64,000 nt of DNA from Aegilops tauschii subsp. strangulata (GCF_002575655.3 NC_053041.3:371921054-371985053); one strand, 5' to 3'. Counted from the stretch's first letter, positions 22,667 to 34,787 are shown. Notes: generated by a model from the sequence alone, not told the origin. Numbers and translations: made by a program.

Positions 22667-24270
22667 CACATACAATTCCTTCAGCCCTGCATTGTCAGTG
22701 ATACTAGCAGCATCCTTAGATGAGGAATTAGTGATAGCAGAGACAGTTGAAGAATTTGCAGCAGTAGAAGCATTTGAACTTTCAGGTGAAGAATAAGCAG
22801 ATTCACGTTCAATGCATTTCAAACATGGTGGCACTGATCTGTTGAGCAAGCAATGAATCACATTCCTTCCGAAGATCTTCATAATTCACCCTTAGCTGCT
22901 CAAGATCTTGCTTTCTTTGAAGAAATGCATAAGAAAGCTTCTCATGATCAGATAAGAGGAGGGGTATTCATCAGATTCATCCTCACTTGATTCAGAGGAG
23001 GGGTATTTGAGCACCTTCGCACCTTTTGCAATGAAGCAATAGGTGGGAGCGTAGTCAACATCGCCGTCATCAACAGTGTTGGGGAAGTCATTTTCTTCAG
23101 AATTGAAGATGGACTTGCTGACGAATGCAGTAGCGAGGGCTAGGCTCGGCACACCAGAGTCTGACTCCTCAAATGCCTCATCTTCCTCATTTTCCTCAGA
23201 TTCAGCTTCAGAGTCCATTTCCTTGCCAATGAATGCCCGAGCCTTTTTGGAGTTGCGCTTCTTATGAGATGAAGAATTTGAGGATTTTGACGATGAAGAC
23301 TTTGAAGATTTCTTTTTCTTCTTTGAGTCATCAGAACTATAATCCTTGTATTTCTTCTTCTTTGATTCCTTTTCCCACAGAGGACAATCTTGAATGTAGT
23401 GACCAGGCTTCTTGCATTTGTGGCAAGTTCTCTTCTTGTAGTCACGGGATGAGGAATCTGATCTCATGTAATCACTTCTTGAGGATTTACCAAAGCGACC
23501 ATGCCTTGAGTACTTCTGGAATTTCCTCACGAGCATTGCTATCTCCTGGCTCAGTTCTTCAGGATCACCAAGGCTGCTACCAGAATCCCCACCTTCAGAT
23601 TCAGAGACTGCCTTGGCCTTCAGTGCACGTGATCTGCCATAGCCCGGTCCATAGAGATCTCTCTTCTCAGCAAGTTGGAACTCATGAGTGTTTAGCCTCC
23701 CGAGGATATCAACAGGATCAAGTGACTTGTAGTCTCCTCGTTCTTGTATCATCAGTGCCAGAGTGTCAAATGAAGAATCAAGCGATCTCAACAATTTCTT
23801 CACCGCCTCATGGTCGGTGATGTCAGTGGCACCAAGTGCTTGAAGCTCATTTGAGATGTCAGTGAGGTGATCGAAGGTTTGCTGAACCTTTTCATTGTCG
23901 AGTCTTTTGAAGTGGTTGAAGAGATTGCGAAGAATGTCAACTCGAGAGTCACGCTGTGTTGAGACTCCTTCATTGACCTTGGAAAGCCTATCCCATATAA
24001 GCTTAGCTGTCTCCAAAGCACTCACTCTGCCATACTGCCCTTTGCTCAGATGCCACATATGATGTTCTTCGCTTGAGAGTCGAGTTGCTTGAATCTCTTC
24101 ACATCAGCAGCGTTCATGCTAGGAGGGAACACCATTTTCCTCAACGTACCGGAGATCATTGTCAATTGCCTCAAGATGCATTCACATCTTATTTTTCCAG
24201 TAAGGGTAGTCCGTCCCATCGAAGGTAGGACACCCAGCAGAGCCCTTGATCATACCTGCGGTCGACATAA
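22667..24270 (-). pseudogene. Copia gag remnant
   Basis: It begins (minus strand) at the ATG at 24270 and is closely related to the gag at 43710. It has the N-terminal UBN2/Gag-like region, a Ser/Lys-rich middle and a zinc knuckle, C-H-K-C-K-K-P-G-H-Y-I-Q-D-C, followed by acidic segments. A TGA a little over 30 codons after the start and a frameshift break the N-terminus. The rest is open from 24058 to 22892. The frame shifts again near 22885 and then runs into gypsy LTR sequence after 22667. It would bind RNA and form the particle core if intact, but it is clearly dead. Confidence 0.85.
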
Positions 24271-24321
24271 CTAAAACTCCAGGCGGTTAAACCAAAATCA
24301 CATAGAACAAGGGAGTACCTT

Positions 24322-24333
24322 GCTCTGATACCA
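24322..24333 (-). other. Met-tRNA primer-binding site
   Basis: The minus strand reads TGGTATCAGAGC two bases after the LTR end, an exact match to the common plant initiator-Met-tRNA primer site. Confidence 0.9.
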
Positions 24334-24335
24334 AT

Positions 24336-25813
24336 TGAAAGTGCGTTATATCGACTAGAGGGGGGTGAATAGGCGATTTTTACAAATTCGTCACTGAAGA
24401 ATTTCACGGTGAGGAAATTCCTAAGCCACGAACAACTAGCAGCGGAATAAGTACTCAGATGTAAGCAAAGCAGAGTAGTAGCACAGTCATCATGATGAAA
24501 TGAAAAAAAGCACAGAGTACAAGTAGCATAAACACATGATAAGCAGGCCGAAGACAAACTGACTGAAGAAATATGATTGAGGAAATAGAGAAAGTCTTTA
24601 GTCAAAGTCTTCAAACAGTGACAATCAAGTACAACAACACAGTAATGAGGAAATGAAAGGGTTCAGGAAATAGAACCAGTAGCTCGGTGAAGACAGTGAT
24701 TTGGTAGACCAGTTCCAACTGCTGTGACAGTCGTACGTCTGGTTGGAGAGGCTAGGTATTTAAACCTGAGGACACACAGTCATCAACGTATTATCCTTGA
24801 GCTAAGGTCACACAGACCTCGCCCAATCAGTCATGGTAAGTCTTCAGGCGACTTTCAAACCTTCAAAGACTCGGTCACTCGACGATCCACAATTTCCTCT
24901 TGGATGCTCTACACCATGACGCCTAACCGTCTGGAGGATGCACAGTCCTCAAAGGTAACAAGCGTCGGTTCCACACAGGAACAATCTCTTCAGTGATGCT
25001 CAGTCACTTTGGTTTTGTAGGTGTTTGGGTTTGGGTTTTCCTCACTTGATGATTTTCGCTCAAAGTCCTTGGAGGATGGTATGCTCTTAGTGACAAGTGT
25101 CAGTTTCTCTCGGAGCAGCCAACCAGCAAGTGGTTGTAGGGGGCGGCTATTTATAGCCTAGGGAGCAGCCCAACATGATAAGACATAAATGCCCTTCAAT
25201 GATATGACCGTTAGGTGGGTAGATATTTTGGGACAGCTGGTGCATAGCAGAACAACGGTCGGAAATTTGACTATCAAATTCCTCAGAGCTATCATGTTCC
25301 TCACTTGTAGGTAATCGGCACTGGCGAAATCCTAACTCCTCAGTCAGAACAAATTCCTCAAAGACAGAAGATCTTCTTCTCTGTCACTGAAGAAATTGAC
25401 TGAACTGTATGATATTTCTAATGGCTTCACTCAAAAGGATTGGTAGGTGAAGGATTTTGAGATGAGCATCACCTGGAAACTTTTCCTTAGTTTTCCCTCG
25501 ACCCCCTTTAATAGTACGGTGTTTCCTATGACTCAAGAAAGAGAAAAAGAAACTACGAAAACAAAGTATTCATGCTTCATATTCCTCGCATGAATATCAA
25601 GTCTTCAGGATCACACCAATTTCTTCACTTTCAAAGTCTTCAGAAAGCCAAAGTCTTCAGGTGAAGACATTCATTTTTAGGGGTCGACTTTCTCTGTAAA
25701 TATCAAACTCCTCATAGACTTATAGACCTGTGTACACTCACAAACGAATTAGTCCCTTAACCTATAAGTCTTCAATACACCAAAATCACTAAGGGGCACT
25801 AGATGCACTTACA
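24336..25813 (-). repeat. LTR of the truncated copia element
   Basis: It runs from TGTAAGTGCATC (25813 on the minus strand) to TTTCA (24336), 1478 bp. The sister LTR is at 42131-43642 (1512 bp), with many substitutions and small indels between them. It holds a TATA box at 25147-25156. No gene is present. Confidence 0.9.
25147..25156 (-). promoter_or_regulatory. TATA box of the copia LTR
   Basis: The minus strand reads CTATAAATAG. The sister LTR has the same box at 42801. Confidence 0.75.
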
Positions 25814-26519
25814 GCTGGCTCCTGAGGAGCGGAGATTGCTATGCAAGCCCTCACCTCATGAGTTTCGGATGACGTGAGCCATGATGACCAAGGCCAGGCG
25901 GGCGCCAGCAGGCGCAGGACAGTAGTTCCCTCTTTGGTGCTAAAGAGGCAAGCGCAGGCGCGGAGTCCCGAGGAATCTGCCAAAGGTTTCCATTTCCATG
26001 CAACAAAACCAAGACCACCAGGATGGCAGGACGGAGGTCATTGCCGAGCCCACCACGGTGTCATGACCAGAAGCTTTGCAGGTGACGACTACCTTTTGTC
26101 AGGATAAGATGTACCAGTTGTCCACCTGTGAATTTAGCCATTGTGGGATCCCTTCTCGCCTCCATTTTGGGGGAAGAGGACCAAAGCCACTATAAATAGG
26201 ACAACCACCACCATAGAAGGGGGACGGATCATTCAGATCATCCTCACCAGCTCGCCACTATACTAGTTCATCCTCCTGAGGTTGTTCCCACTGTACTAGT
26301 TCATCCTCGGCCCCTCGAGGCAAATCCAGCACAAAGCAACAGTAGAGTTTTACACCGCAAGGTGGCCCGAACCTGGGTAAACTGAAGTGTTCCATTTCCT
26401 TCCAGTTCATAGAGATAGGCCGTGGGATCGACGAGTATGCAGACTGGGGAGGACGAGTTCTTCGCACGCACCCGAGAGTTCGAATCTATCTAGGGTCCGC
26501 GGAGCCCCAGAATCCGACA
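25814..26519 (+). repeat. Partial LTR of the Tat-like element
   Basis: It has a clear right end, CCGACA at 26514-26519, directly before the primer site, and a TATA box at 26191. The left part is absent because the copia LTR at 25813 abuts it. ACTAGTTCATCCTC occurs twice, near 26263 and 26297. Confidence 0.75.
26191..26200 (+). promoter_or_regulatory. TATA box of the Tat-like LTR
   Basis: TATAAATAGG lies about 320 bp before the LTR end, a plausible promoter for the element. Confidence 0.65.
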
Positions 26520-26520
26520 T

Positions 26521-26539
26521 TTAGCGCGCCAGGTAGGGG
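26521..26539 (+). other. Primer-binding site of the Tat-like element
   Basis: TTAGCGCGCCAGGTAGGGG follows the LTR end. The element at 49265-55427 has TTGGCGCGCCACGTAGGGGG at the same place, so the site is conserved between two families. The primer tRNA was not identified. Confidence 0.65.
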
Positions 26540-26591
26540 TGCATCGGAGCCTCTCTTCCTCTAGTCGATTCACCACAGTTTTTTCATCCCC

Positions 26592-26873
26592 ATGGCAGAT
26601 GCTCGTCGAGTTCGTGCTGAGCGCCGGGCCGCCCTCGCCGCCCGCGTCGCCCAGACGGCGCCGGCAGGCGACGGTGCTCCTTGTCTCTCTCCATCGCCTG
26701 CGGCTAACGCTGCGACCGGCCCCGTAGCCCACGAGCAGCAGGCTTCATCGATACAGCCTTCTGTGTGGCGTGACGGGCGCACTACCACTCCGTCATTGAC
26801 AATGGCGGATGATTCATCATCTCACGCTCGTCACGGGTCGACGAACACGCAGGCTGCGTTGCTCATGGCGCCC
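26592..26873 (+). pseudogene. Gag N-terminus, interrupted by insertion
   Basis: The ATG at 26592 starts an Ala/Arg-rich 94-codon frame with no stop, broken at 26873 by the TGATACG LTR. The frame resumes after the insertion at 34793, where a one-base shift is then visible. It matches the unconserved N-terminal part of a gypsy Gag. Cut off from the rest, it cannot make a full product. Confidence 0.65.
26869..26873. repeat. Target-site duplication, left copy (CGCCC)
   Basis: CGCCC here and at 34788-34792 flank the element exactly. A 5-bp duplication is standard for LTR retrotransposon integration and shows a clean insertion. Confidence 0.92.
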
Positions 26874-27239
26874 TGATACGTCTCCAACGTATCTATAATT
26901 TATGAAGTATTCATGCTATTATATTATCTGTTTTGGATGTTTATGGGCTTTATTATGCACTTTTATATTATTTTTGGGACTAACCTATTAACCCAGAGCC
27001 CAGTGCCAGTTCCTGTTTTTTCTCTTGTTTCAGTGTTTCGAAGAAAAGGAATATCAAACGGAGTCCAAACGGAATGAAACCTTCCGGAGAGTTATTTTTG
27101 GAAAGAAAGCAATCCAGGAGACTTGGAGTACACATCAGGGAATCAACGAGGAGAGCACGAGGCAGGGGGCGCGCCCACCCCCCATGGGCGCGCCCTCCAC
27201 CCTCGTGGGCCCCTCGTGGCTCCCCTGACCAACTTCTTT

Positions 27240-27274
<35 letters not shown>

Positions 27275-28582
27275 ATATACCCTAAAACCATCGGGGAACA
27301 TAATAGATCGGGAGTTCCGCCGCCGCAATCCTCTGTAGCCACCAAAAACCAATCGGGACCCTGTTCCGGCACCCTGCCGGAGAGGGGATCCATCACTGGT
27401 GGCCATCTTCATCATCCCGGCACTCTCCATGACGAGGAGGGAGTAGTTCACCCTCAGGGATGAGGGTATGTACCAGTAGCTATGTGTTTGATCTCTCTCT
27501 CTCTCTCGTGTTCTTGATTCGGCACGATCTTGATGTATCGCGAGCTTTGCTATTATAGTTGGATCTTATGATGTTTCTCCCCCTCTACTCTCTTGTAATG
27601 GATTGAGTTTTCCCTTTGAAGTTATCTTATCAGATTGAGTCTTTAAGGATTTGAGAACACTTGATGTATGTCTTTCGTGGGATACCCGTGGTGACAATGG
27701 GGTATTCTATTGATTCACTTGATGTATGTTTTGGTGATCAACTTGCGGGTTCCGCCCATGAACCTATGCATAGGGGTTGGCACACGTTTTCTTCTTGACT
27801 CTCCGGTAGAAACTTTGGGGCACTCTTTGAAGTACTTTGTGTTGGTTTGAATAGATGAATCTGAGATTGTGTGATGCATATCGTATAATCATACCCACGG
27901 ATACTTGAGGTGACATTGGAGTATCTAGGTGACATTAGGGTTTTTGTTGATTTGTGTCTTAAGGTGTTATTCCAGTACGAACTCTATGATAGATTGAATG
28001 GAAAGAATAGCTTCATGTTATTTTACTACGGACTCTTGAATAGATCGATCAGAAAGGCTAACTTTGAGGTGGTTTCGTACCCTACCATAATCTCTTCATT
28101 TGTTCTCCTCTATTAGTGACTTTGGAGTGACTCTTAGTTGCATGTTGAGGGATAGTTATATGATCCAATTATGTTATTATTGTTGAGAGAACTTGCACTA
28201 GTGAAAGTATGAACCCTAGGCCTTGTTTCAACACATTGCAATATCGTTTACGCTCAATTTTATCATTAGTTACCTTGCTGTTTTTATATTTTCAGATTAC
28301 AAAAACCTATATCTATCATCCATATTGCACTTGTATCACCATCTCTTCGCCGAACTAGTGCACCTATACAATTTACCATTGTATTGGGTGTGTTGGGGAC
28401 ACAAGAGACTCTTTGTTATTTGGTTGCAGGGTTGCTTGAGAGAGACCATCTTCATCCTACACCTCCCACGGATTGATAAATCTTAGGTCATCCACTTGAG
28501 GGAAATTTGCTACTGTCCTATAAACCTCTACACTTGGAGGCCCTACAATGTCTACAAGGAGAAGGATGCGTAGTAGACATCA
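26874..28582 (+). repeat. Left LTR of the non-autonomous element
   Basis: It runs from TGATACG to GACATCA, 1709 bp. The GC-rich part near 27160-27220 is followed by an AT microsatellite at 27243-27272 and a CT-rich run near 27491. It is nearly identical to the right LTR apart from those simple repeats and scattered changes. Confidence 0.93.
27243..27272. repeat. (AT)15 microsatellite in the left LTR
   Basis: An uninterrupted AT run. The right LTR has only about four repeats at the same place (33471-33477), so the run changed after insertion. Confidence 0.9.
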
Positions 28583-28592
28583 AGCTCTTTTC

Positions 28593-28610
28593 TGGCGCCG
28601 TTGCCGGGGA
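28593..28610 (+). other. Primer-binding site of the non-autonomous element
   Basis: TGGCGCCGTTGCCGGGGA begins ten bases after the LTR end. It is typical of a set of Triticeae gypsy LTR families. Confidence 0.8.
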
Positions 28611-28707
28611 GGTGAGTGCTTGAAGGTATATCTTTAGATCTTGCAATCGAATCTTTTTGTTTCTTGTTTTTTCACTAGTTTAGTCTATAAAAGAAAACTA
28701 CAAAACT

Positions 28708-30587
28708 ATGGAAATGAGTTTGCCTCATACGCTTCATCTTTTTAATATCTTTCGTGAGTATGATGGAAAGGAAAATTGTGCCAATGTGTTAGAAGAAGAA
28801 TGCATTAAAATGTTTGGCACTAAATCTTTGAATGATATGCATGATTGCAATGTTGTTAGTATGAACTCTTTGAATATCCATAGTACTAATGATGATTGCA
28901 CTAGTCATGATGAAGATGTCTCTTATAAGCATGTCGATTTTTGTGGAGTGCATAGAGTTTGCAAGTACACACCAATTAGGGAAGATAGATTTTCCAATAG
29001 GCATAAATACTTAGAAATTAAATGGTTGCAAGAAAGGCTAGATGTTTGTGCTGAAAATTTAAATTTTCTTGGCCGTACTTGTGAACTTTGCAATGAACAT
29101 GGTCATCTAACTATCCGATGCAAACTATTTCATGATCTAATCGTTTCTAAAAATTGTGATGACTTGATTTCCCTTGCACATCATAATGAACTTTGTTTGC
29201 TTATGGGTTATGAAGAAATGAAACGTATAACTAACTATCTTCCAGTATTTGCCCGTGATAAACTTCTTGATTTTGATCTAGAGGAAATTTATATGTATTG
29301 TGCAGTGAATTGCATTGAAAATCCTGATATTGCCAATTACATAAAGAAAAGAAAGCAAATAGAAGATGAATAGAACACTAATGAAAGGGAAGAGACTTCC
29401 CAATATCCTCCTATTATTTCTTATGATGAATCAGGTAACGAGGAGGAGCTTTCTATTCAACCAATCTCATCAATAAGGAGCTCAAAAAAGAGGGATAAAC
29501 CTGCACATGATGTGAAGAAGAAAAAGAAAAAATGGGGAAGCAAAGGTAAAAAGGTATACCTCCGAAATGATGTTGCTCCTACTACTCATTGTGATGATGA
29601 TAATTGCTATACTATTGGTGCTATCCATACTATTAATAATGAGAGTGATTATGCTTATGATATGAAAAGGCCCAAGCTTGGGGATGCTATGTTTGATGAG
29701 GATGACACATTTGAGAATATATTTGCTGAAACTAATGTTTGTCCCAAGCTTGGGGATGCTACGTTTAATGAAGATGATATTTTTAGCCTCCCAAGTTTTG
29801 ATATGCAAAGTTGTTATGATGATAGCATGCCTTCTACCTATGATGATTATATTGATGAAAGTGGGTTTGGAAGAATGTCAACTTTAGGAAGTAATGATCC
29901 CACTATTTTGGAGGATGTTGAATCTTATAATATTTATGAAAGTGGATTTGGAGAGGTCATGACTTTATTTAGTGATGAGTCCACTATCTTGGAAGAGGTT
30001 TCAATCGATTATGATGAGAACAAAGTTGCTACTTATGATGATTATTGTGATTAAACTTATGTTATAAAAAGTAGTGATGATTATATTTATAGAACTTGTC
30101 ATGATTATGATTACCCTTTTTCTGAACATTACTCTTTTAATGTGGAAACAATTTATAGTATTCGAGTCTCTTATGATACTCCCACTATTCCGAATGCGAA
30201 GAATTTTGCTTATGTGGAGAGTAGTAAAAATTCTATACTTGTAGATCATGAAAAGAATGCTTTAGGTGATGGTTATATTTTTGAATTCATTCATTGGCTA
30301 CTGAAAATTATTATGAGGGGGGAATATATGCTTGTAGGAATTGCAATAATATCAAGTTTCCTCCCTATGTGCTTAAAGTTTTGAAGTTATGCTTGTTTTG
30401 CCTTCCTATGCTAGTTGATTATTGTTCCCATAAGTTGTTTGCTCACAAAATCCCTATGCATAGGAAGTGGGTTAGACTTAAATGTGCTAGTCATATTCTT
30501 CATGATGCTCTCTTTATGTTTCAATTCTTATCTTTTATGCGAGCATCATTGAAATCATCATGCCTAGCTAGGGGCGTTAAACGTTAG
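28708..30587 (+). pseudogene. Gag-like protein with zinc knuckle and acidic repeats
   Basis: From the ATG at 28708 one frame runs to 30384 with only two stops (TAG at 29371, TAA at 30052). It continues, after a small shift near 30290, to a TAG at about 30585. A zinc knuckle, C-E-L-C-N-E-H-G-H-L-T-I-R-C, lies at about residues 125-138, which supports a Gag origin. The middle is Lys-rich (about 29505-29555), then acidic and Tyr/Asp-rich, with two repeats around ESGFG (29858 and 29938) and two around PKLGDA (29671 and 29743). The tail is Cys/His-rich. No enzyme domains are visible. It probably acted as the RNA-binding particle protein of the family. Confidence 0.65.
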
Positions 30588-33091
30588 CGCTTGTTGGGAG
30601 GCAACCCAATTTTATTTTTGTTCCTTGCTTTTTTTTCTGTTTAGTAATAAATAAATCATCTAGCCTCTGGTTAGAAGTGGTTTTATGTTTTAATTAGTGT
30701 TTGTGCCAAGTAAGACCTATAGGATCTTCTTGGATGATAATTATTTGATCTTGCTGAAAAAGACATTAACTTTCTACTCACGAAAGCAATTGTTAAAAAT
30801 GACCAGAAAGTTATAAAATACTGATTCCAATTGCAGTAGATCAATAATCAAATTATCTAGGTCTTCCTATTTTGGTAGATTTTTATGAGTTCCAAAAGTT
30901 TGCGTTTGATACAGATTACTACAGACTATTCTGTTTTTGACAGATTATGTTTTCATTGTGTTGTTTGCTTATTTTGATGAATCTATGAGTAGTATCGGAG
31001 GGTATGAACCATAGATAAGTTGGAATACAGTAGATATTACACCAATATGAATTTAGAATGAGTTCACAACAGTACCTAAGTGGTGATTTATTTTCTTATA
31101 CTAACGGTGCTTACGAGTTTTCTGTTAAGTTTTGTGTTGTGAAGTTTTCAAGTTTTGGGTAAAGATTCGAAGGACTATGGAATAAGGAGTGGCAAGAGCC
31201 TAAGCTTGGGGATGCCCAAGGCACCCCAAGGTAATATTCAAGGACAATCAAGAGCCTAAGCTTGGGGATGCCCCGGAAGGCATCCCCTCTTTCGTCTTCG
31301 TTCACCGGTAACTTTATTTGGAGCTATATTTTTATTCACCACATGACATGTGTTTTGCTTGGAGCGTCAATTTATTTTATTTTGTTTTGCTTGCTGTTTG
31401 AATAAAATATCAAGATCTGAAATTCTTAAATGAGAGAGAGTCTTCACATAGCTACATAATTATTTAACTACTCATTGATCTTCACTTATATCTTTCGGAG
31501 TAGTTTGTCATTTACTCGTGTGCTTCACTTATATCCTATGAGTAAATGGTTGAATGATTTGAATGTCATAAATCTGAAATTATATATGTTTCATATGCTT
31601 ATCCCATGGGGAGTAATGACTTTACATATAAGAAGTAGAGATGGTAAATTTATTGAAGGTTAGCAAACATTGTATTGGTCACTTGAACAATTCATGAAAG
31701 AATATTGAAGGAAGAGAGATTTCACATATAAATATACTATCTTGGACATCTTCTATGATTGTGAGCCCCATTAATTATTTTCAAACCTGAGAAAATTAGT
31801 TGAAGTTGGACAAGGAAGACAACATAATGAGTTATGCTTGGGTATATTTGTATAGAAGTTATATTGTTATGGATCCTCTAACATGTGGTGCTTGCTATTT
31901 CGAATACTTTGCTAGCCAAAATATATGTACTAAGCGGAATACTGCTTGTGCATCCAAATTCCTTGAACCAAGTTTCTTCCATGAGTGTCCACCATATCTA
32001 CCTATATGCGGTATTTACCTGCCGTTCCAAGTAAATTTGCATGTGCCAAACTCTAAACCTTCAAATAATAATCTGTTTTGTATGCCCGAATCGCTCATGT
32101 AGCGACTAGGGGTTGTCAGTATCTTCCATGCTAGGTGGGTTATTCTCACGATGAGTGGACTCCGCTCATCATTCACGAGAAAATGGCTGGTAACTGGGAT
32201 GCCCAGTCCTATGATCAAAAGATCAAAAACAAATTCGCAAATAATGGAAACAAAACTCCACCAGGAAAGTTGATAGTTGGACGGCACCCGTTGTTTCGGA
32301 CAAGCCGTGGAGTGTGAATGTTGGTGGAGGGGGAGTAAAAACTTTACCTTTCTGCGTGGGAACCGCCTATAATGTATCTAGTATGGAAGATATTGGGAAC
32401 TCTTGGTCGCTATGTTGACAATGAAAGCATACCTCTCAAAATTATTTTCATCTCTGTTTTTGCTTCGAGCTCTGGCACCTCTGCAAATCCCTGCTTCCCT
32501 CTGCGAAGGGCCTATCTTTTAATTTTATGCAAGAGTCAGTAGTATTCCTTCTCATTCCAACCTACTCTTTAGTTGGCAAGCATCATGTGATGGAAAGATC
32601 TAAGCATATATGGCATTCAAATATATTTGATCATGAATTATTATTGTTGACAATTATCTATATGATAAATAAGTTGGGAGGCGAAACATTAAGCCCATAT
32701 CTTTCTCTGTGTTCGATGGATGCTATTTGTTCTAAAAATATGCTTTGAGTGGTAGCAATCATGGAAGACTATATGATAGTTGAGTATGTGGGATTTGCTA
32801 AATCAAAGCTCTGACATAGACTCTTCCTAAAAATAAAATGAATTGTAATTGTTTGATGACTAATAACACAGTTTGTTAGTTTTCAAGAAAGTTTATGATC
32901 TATACTTTAACATGTGAATAGCTTCTTACTTGATCATGAAAAGTTTTATGAGTTGAGCTACTGTTATGACATATAATGATGCTAGAAAAGGTGATTGAAA
33001 TTATCATTGATCAAACTTGTGCACCTGCAAGCATTCACAATTCATAAATTATTTCTTTTATCATTTACCTACTCGAGGACGAGCAGGAATT
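30588..33091 (+). other. Non-coding internal region
   Basis: About 2.5 kb of AT-rich sequence with stops in all frames. The only notable content is two copies of AAGCTTGGGGATGCC at 31202 and 31258, each preceded by CAAGAGCCT. It could be an untranslated tail or highly decayed pol; I see no trace of pol motifs. Confidence 0.6.
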
Positions 33092-33105
33092 AAGCTTGGG
33101 GATGC
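33092..33105 (+). other. Polypurine-tract region before the right LTR
   Basis: AAGCTTGGGGATGC lies directly before the LTR start at 33106 and contains the G-rich tract expected to prime plus-strand DNA. The same motif occurs four more times inside the element. Confidence 0.7.
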
Positions 33106-34787
33106 TGATACGTCTCCAACGTATCTATAATTTATGAAGTATTGATGCTATTATGTTATCTGTTTTGGATCTTTATGGGCTTTATTATGCACTTTTATAT
33201 TTTTTTGGGACTAACCTATTAACCCAGAGCCCAGTGCCAGTTCCTGTTTTTCCCTTGCTTCAGTGTTTCGAAGAAAAGGAATATCAAACGGAGTCCAAAC
33301 GGAATGAAACCTTCGGGAGAGTTATTTTTGGAAAGAAAGCAATCCAGGAGACTTGGAGTACACGTCAGGGAATCAACGAGGAGAGCACGAGGCAGGGGCG
33401 CGCCCACCCCCCCCCCCCCCCCGGGAACGCCCTCCACCCTCGTGGCTCCCCTGACCGACTTCTTTCGCCTATATATATCCATATACCCTAAAACCATCGG
33501 GGAACAGAATAGATCGGGAGTTCCGCTGCCGCAAGCCTCTGTAGCCACCAAAAACCAATCGGGACCCTGTTTCGGCACCTTGCCGGAGGGGGGATCCATC
33601 ATCGGTGGCCATCTTCATCATCCCGGCGCTCTCCATGACGAGGAGGGAGTAATTCACCCTCGGGGCTGAGGGTATGTACCAATAGCTTTGTGTTTGATCT
33701 CTCTCTCTCTCTCGTGTTCTCGATTCAACACGATCTTGATGTATCGCGAGCTTTGCTATTATAGTTGGATCTTATGATGTTTCTCCCCCTCTACTCTCTT
33801 GTAATGGATTGAGTTTTCCCTTTGAAGTTATCTTATCGGATTGAGTCTTTAAGGATTTGAGAACACTTGATGTATGTCTTGCGTGGGATACCCGTGGTGA
33901 CAATGGGGTATTCTATTGATTCACTTGATGTATGTTTGGTGATCAACTTGCGGGTTCCGCCCATGAACCTATGCATAGGGGTTGGCACACGTTTTCGTCT
34001 TGACTCTCCGGTAGAAACTTTGGGGCACTCTTTGAAGTACTTTGTGTTGGTTTGAATAGATGAATCTGAGATTGTGTGATGCATATCGTATAATCATACC
34101 CACGGATACTTGAGGTGACATTGGAGTATCTAGGTGACATTAGGGTTTTGGTTGATTTGTGTCTTAAGGTGTTATTCCAGTACGAACTCTATGATAGATT
34201 GAACGGAAAGAATAGCTTCATGTTATTTTACTACGGACTCTTGAATAGATCGATCAGAAAGGATAACTTTGAGGTGGTTTCGTACCCTACCATAATCTCT
34301 TCGTTTGTTCTCCTCTATTAGTGACTTTGGAGTGACTCTTAGTTGCATGTCGAGGGATAGTTATATGATCCAATTATGTTATTATTGTTGAGAGAACTTG
34401 CACTAGTGAAAGTATGAACCCTAGGCCTTGTTTCAACACATTGCAATACCGTTTACGCTTACTTTTATCATTAGTTACCTTGCTGTTTTTATATTTTCAG
34501 ATTACAAAAACCTATATCTATCATCCATATTGCACTTGTATCACCATCTCTTCGCCGAACTAGTGCACCTATACAATTTACCATTGTATTGGGTGTGTTG
34601 GGGACACAAGAGACTCTTTGTTATTTGGTTGCAGGGTTGCTTGAGAGAGACCATCTTCATCCTACACCTCCCACGGATTGATAAACCTTAGGTCATCCAC
34701 TTGAGGGAAATTTGCTACTGTCCTACAAACCTCTGCACTTGGAGGCCCAACAACGTCTACAAGGAGAAGGTTGCGTAGTAGACATCA
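33106..34787 (+). repeat. Right LTR of the non-autonomous element
   Basis: It runs from TGATACG to GACATCA, 1682 bp. A run of 16 C at 33407-33422 replaces a mixed GC-rich stretch in the left LTR. The (AT)n is short. Confidence 0.93.

Larger units (their letters stand above)
22667..25813 (-). mobile_element. Truncated SIRE/Maximus-like Ty1/copia element
   Basis: Read on the minus strand it has one LTR (25813 to 24336), a Met-tRNA primer site and a gag region that stops at 22667, at the point equivalent to about 45485 in the sister element at 42131. The pol region and second LTR are missing. LTR start (TGTAAGTGCATC) and end (TTTCA) match the sister. The left edge abuts the broken gypsy LTR3 without an LTR end, so a deletion joined the two. 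The right edge at 25813 is a true LTR terminus inserted in the next element. Confidence 0.9.
26874..34787 (+). mobile_element. Complete non-autonomous LTR retrotransposon (Sabrina-like)
   Basis: Two LTRs (26874-28582 and 33106-34787), a primer site, a gag-like ORF, ~2.5 kb of non-coding sequence and a polypurine tract are all present and flanked by CGCCC. No protease, reverse transcriptase or integrase can be found in any frame of the 4.5 kb internal region, so it depends on another element's enzymes. The LTR start TGATACGTCTCC and primer site TGGCGCCGTTGCCGGGGA are common in Triticeae gypsy families. The Sabrina-like label is from memory and tentative. The LTRs differ by scattered substitutions and a microsatellite. 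Confidence 0.9.

Noticed and set aside
22640..22690. Gypsy-copia fusion as a new chimeric element
   Set aside because: Neither side ends at an LTR terminus or shows a target duplication. A deletion is simpler.
24336..25813. Copia LTR on the minus strand as a solo LTR
   Set aside because: The primer site and 1.6 kb of gag follow it, so it is a truncated element and not a solo LTR.
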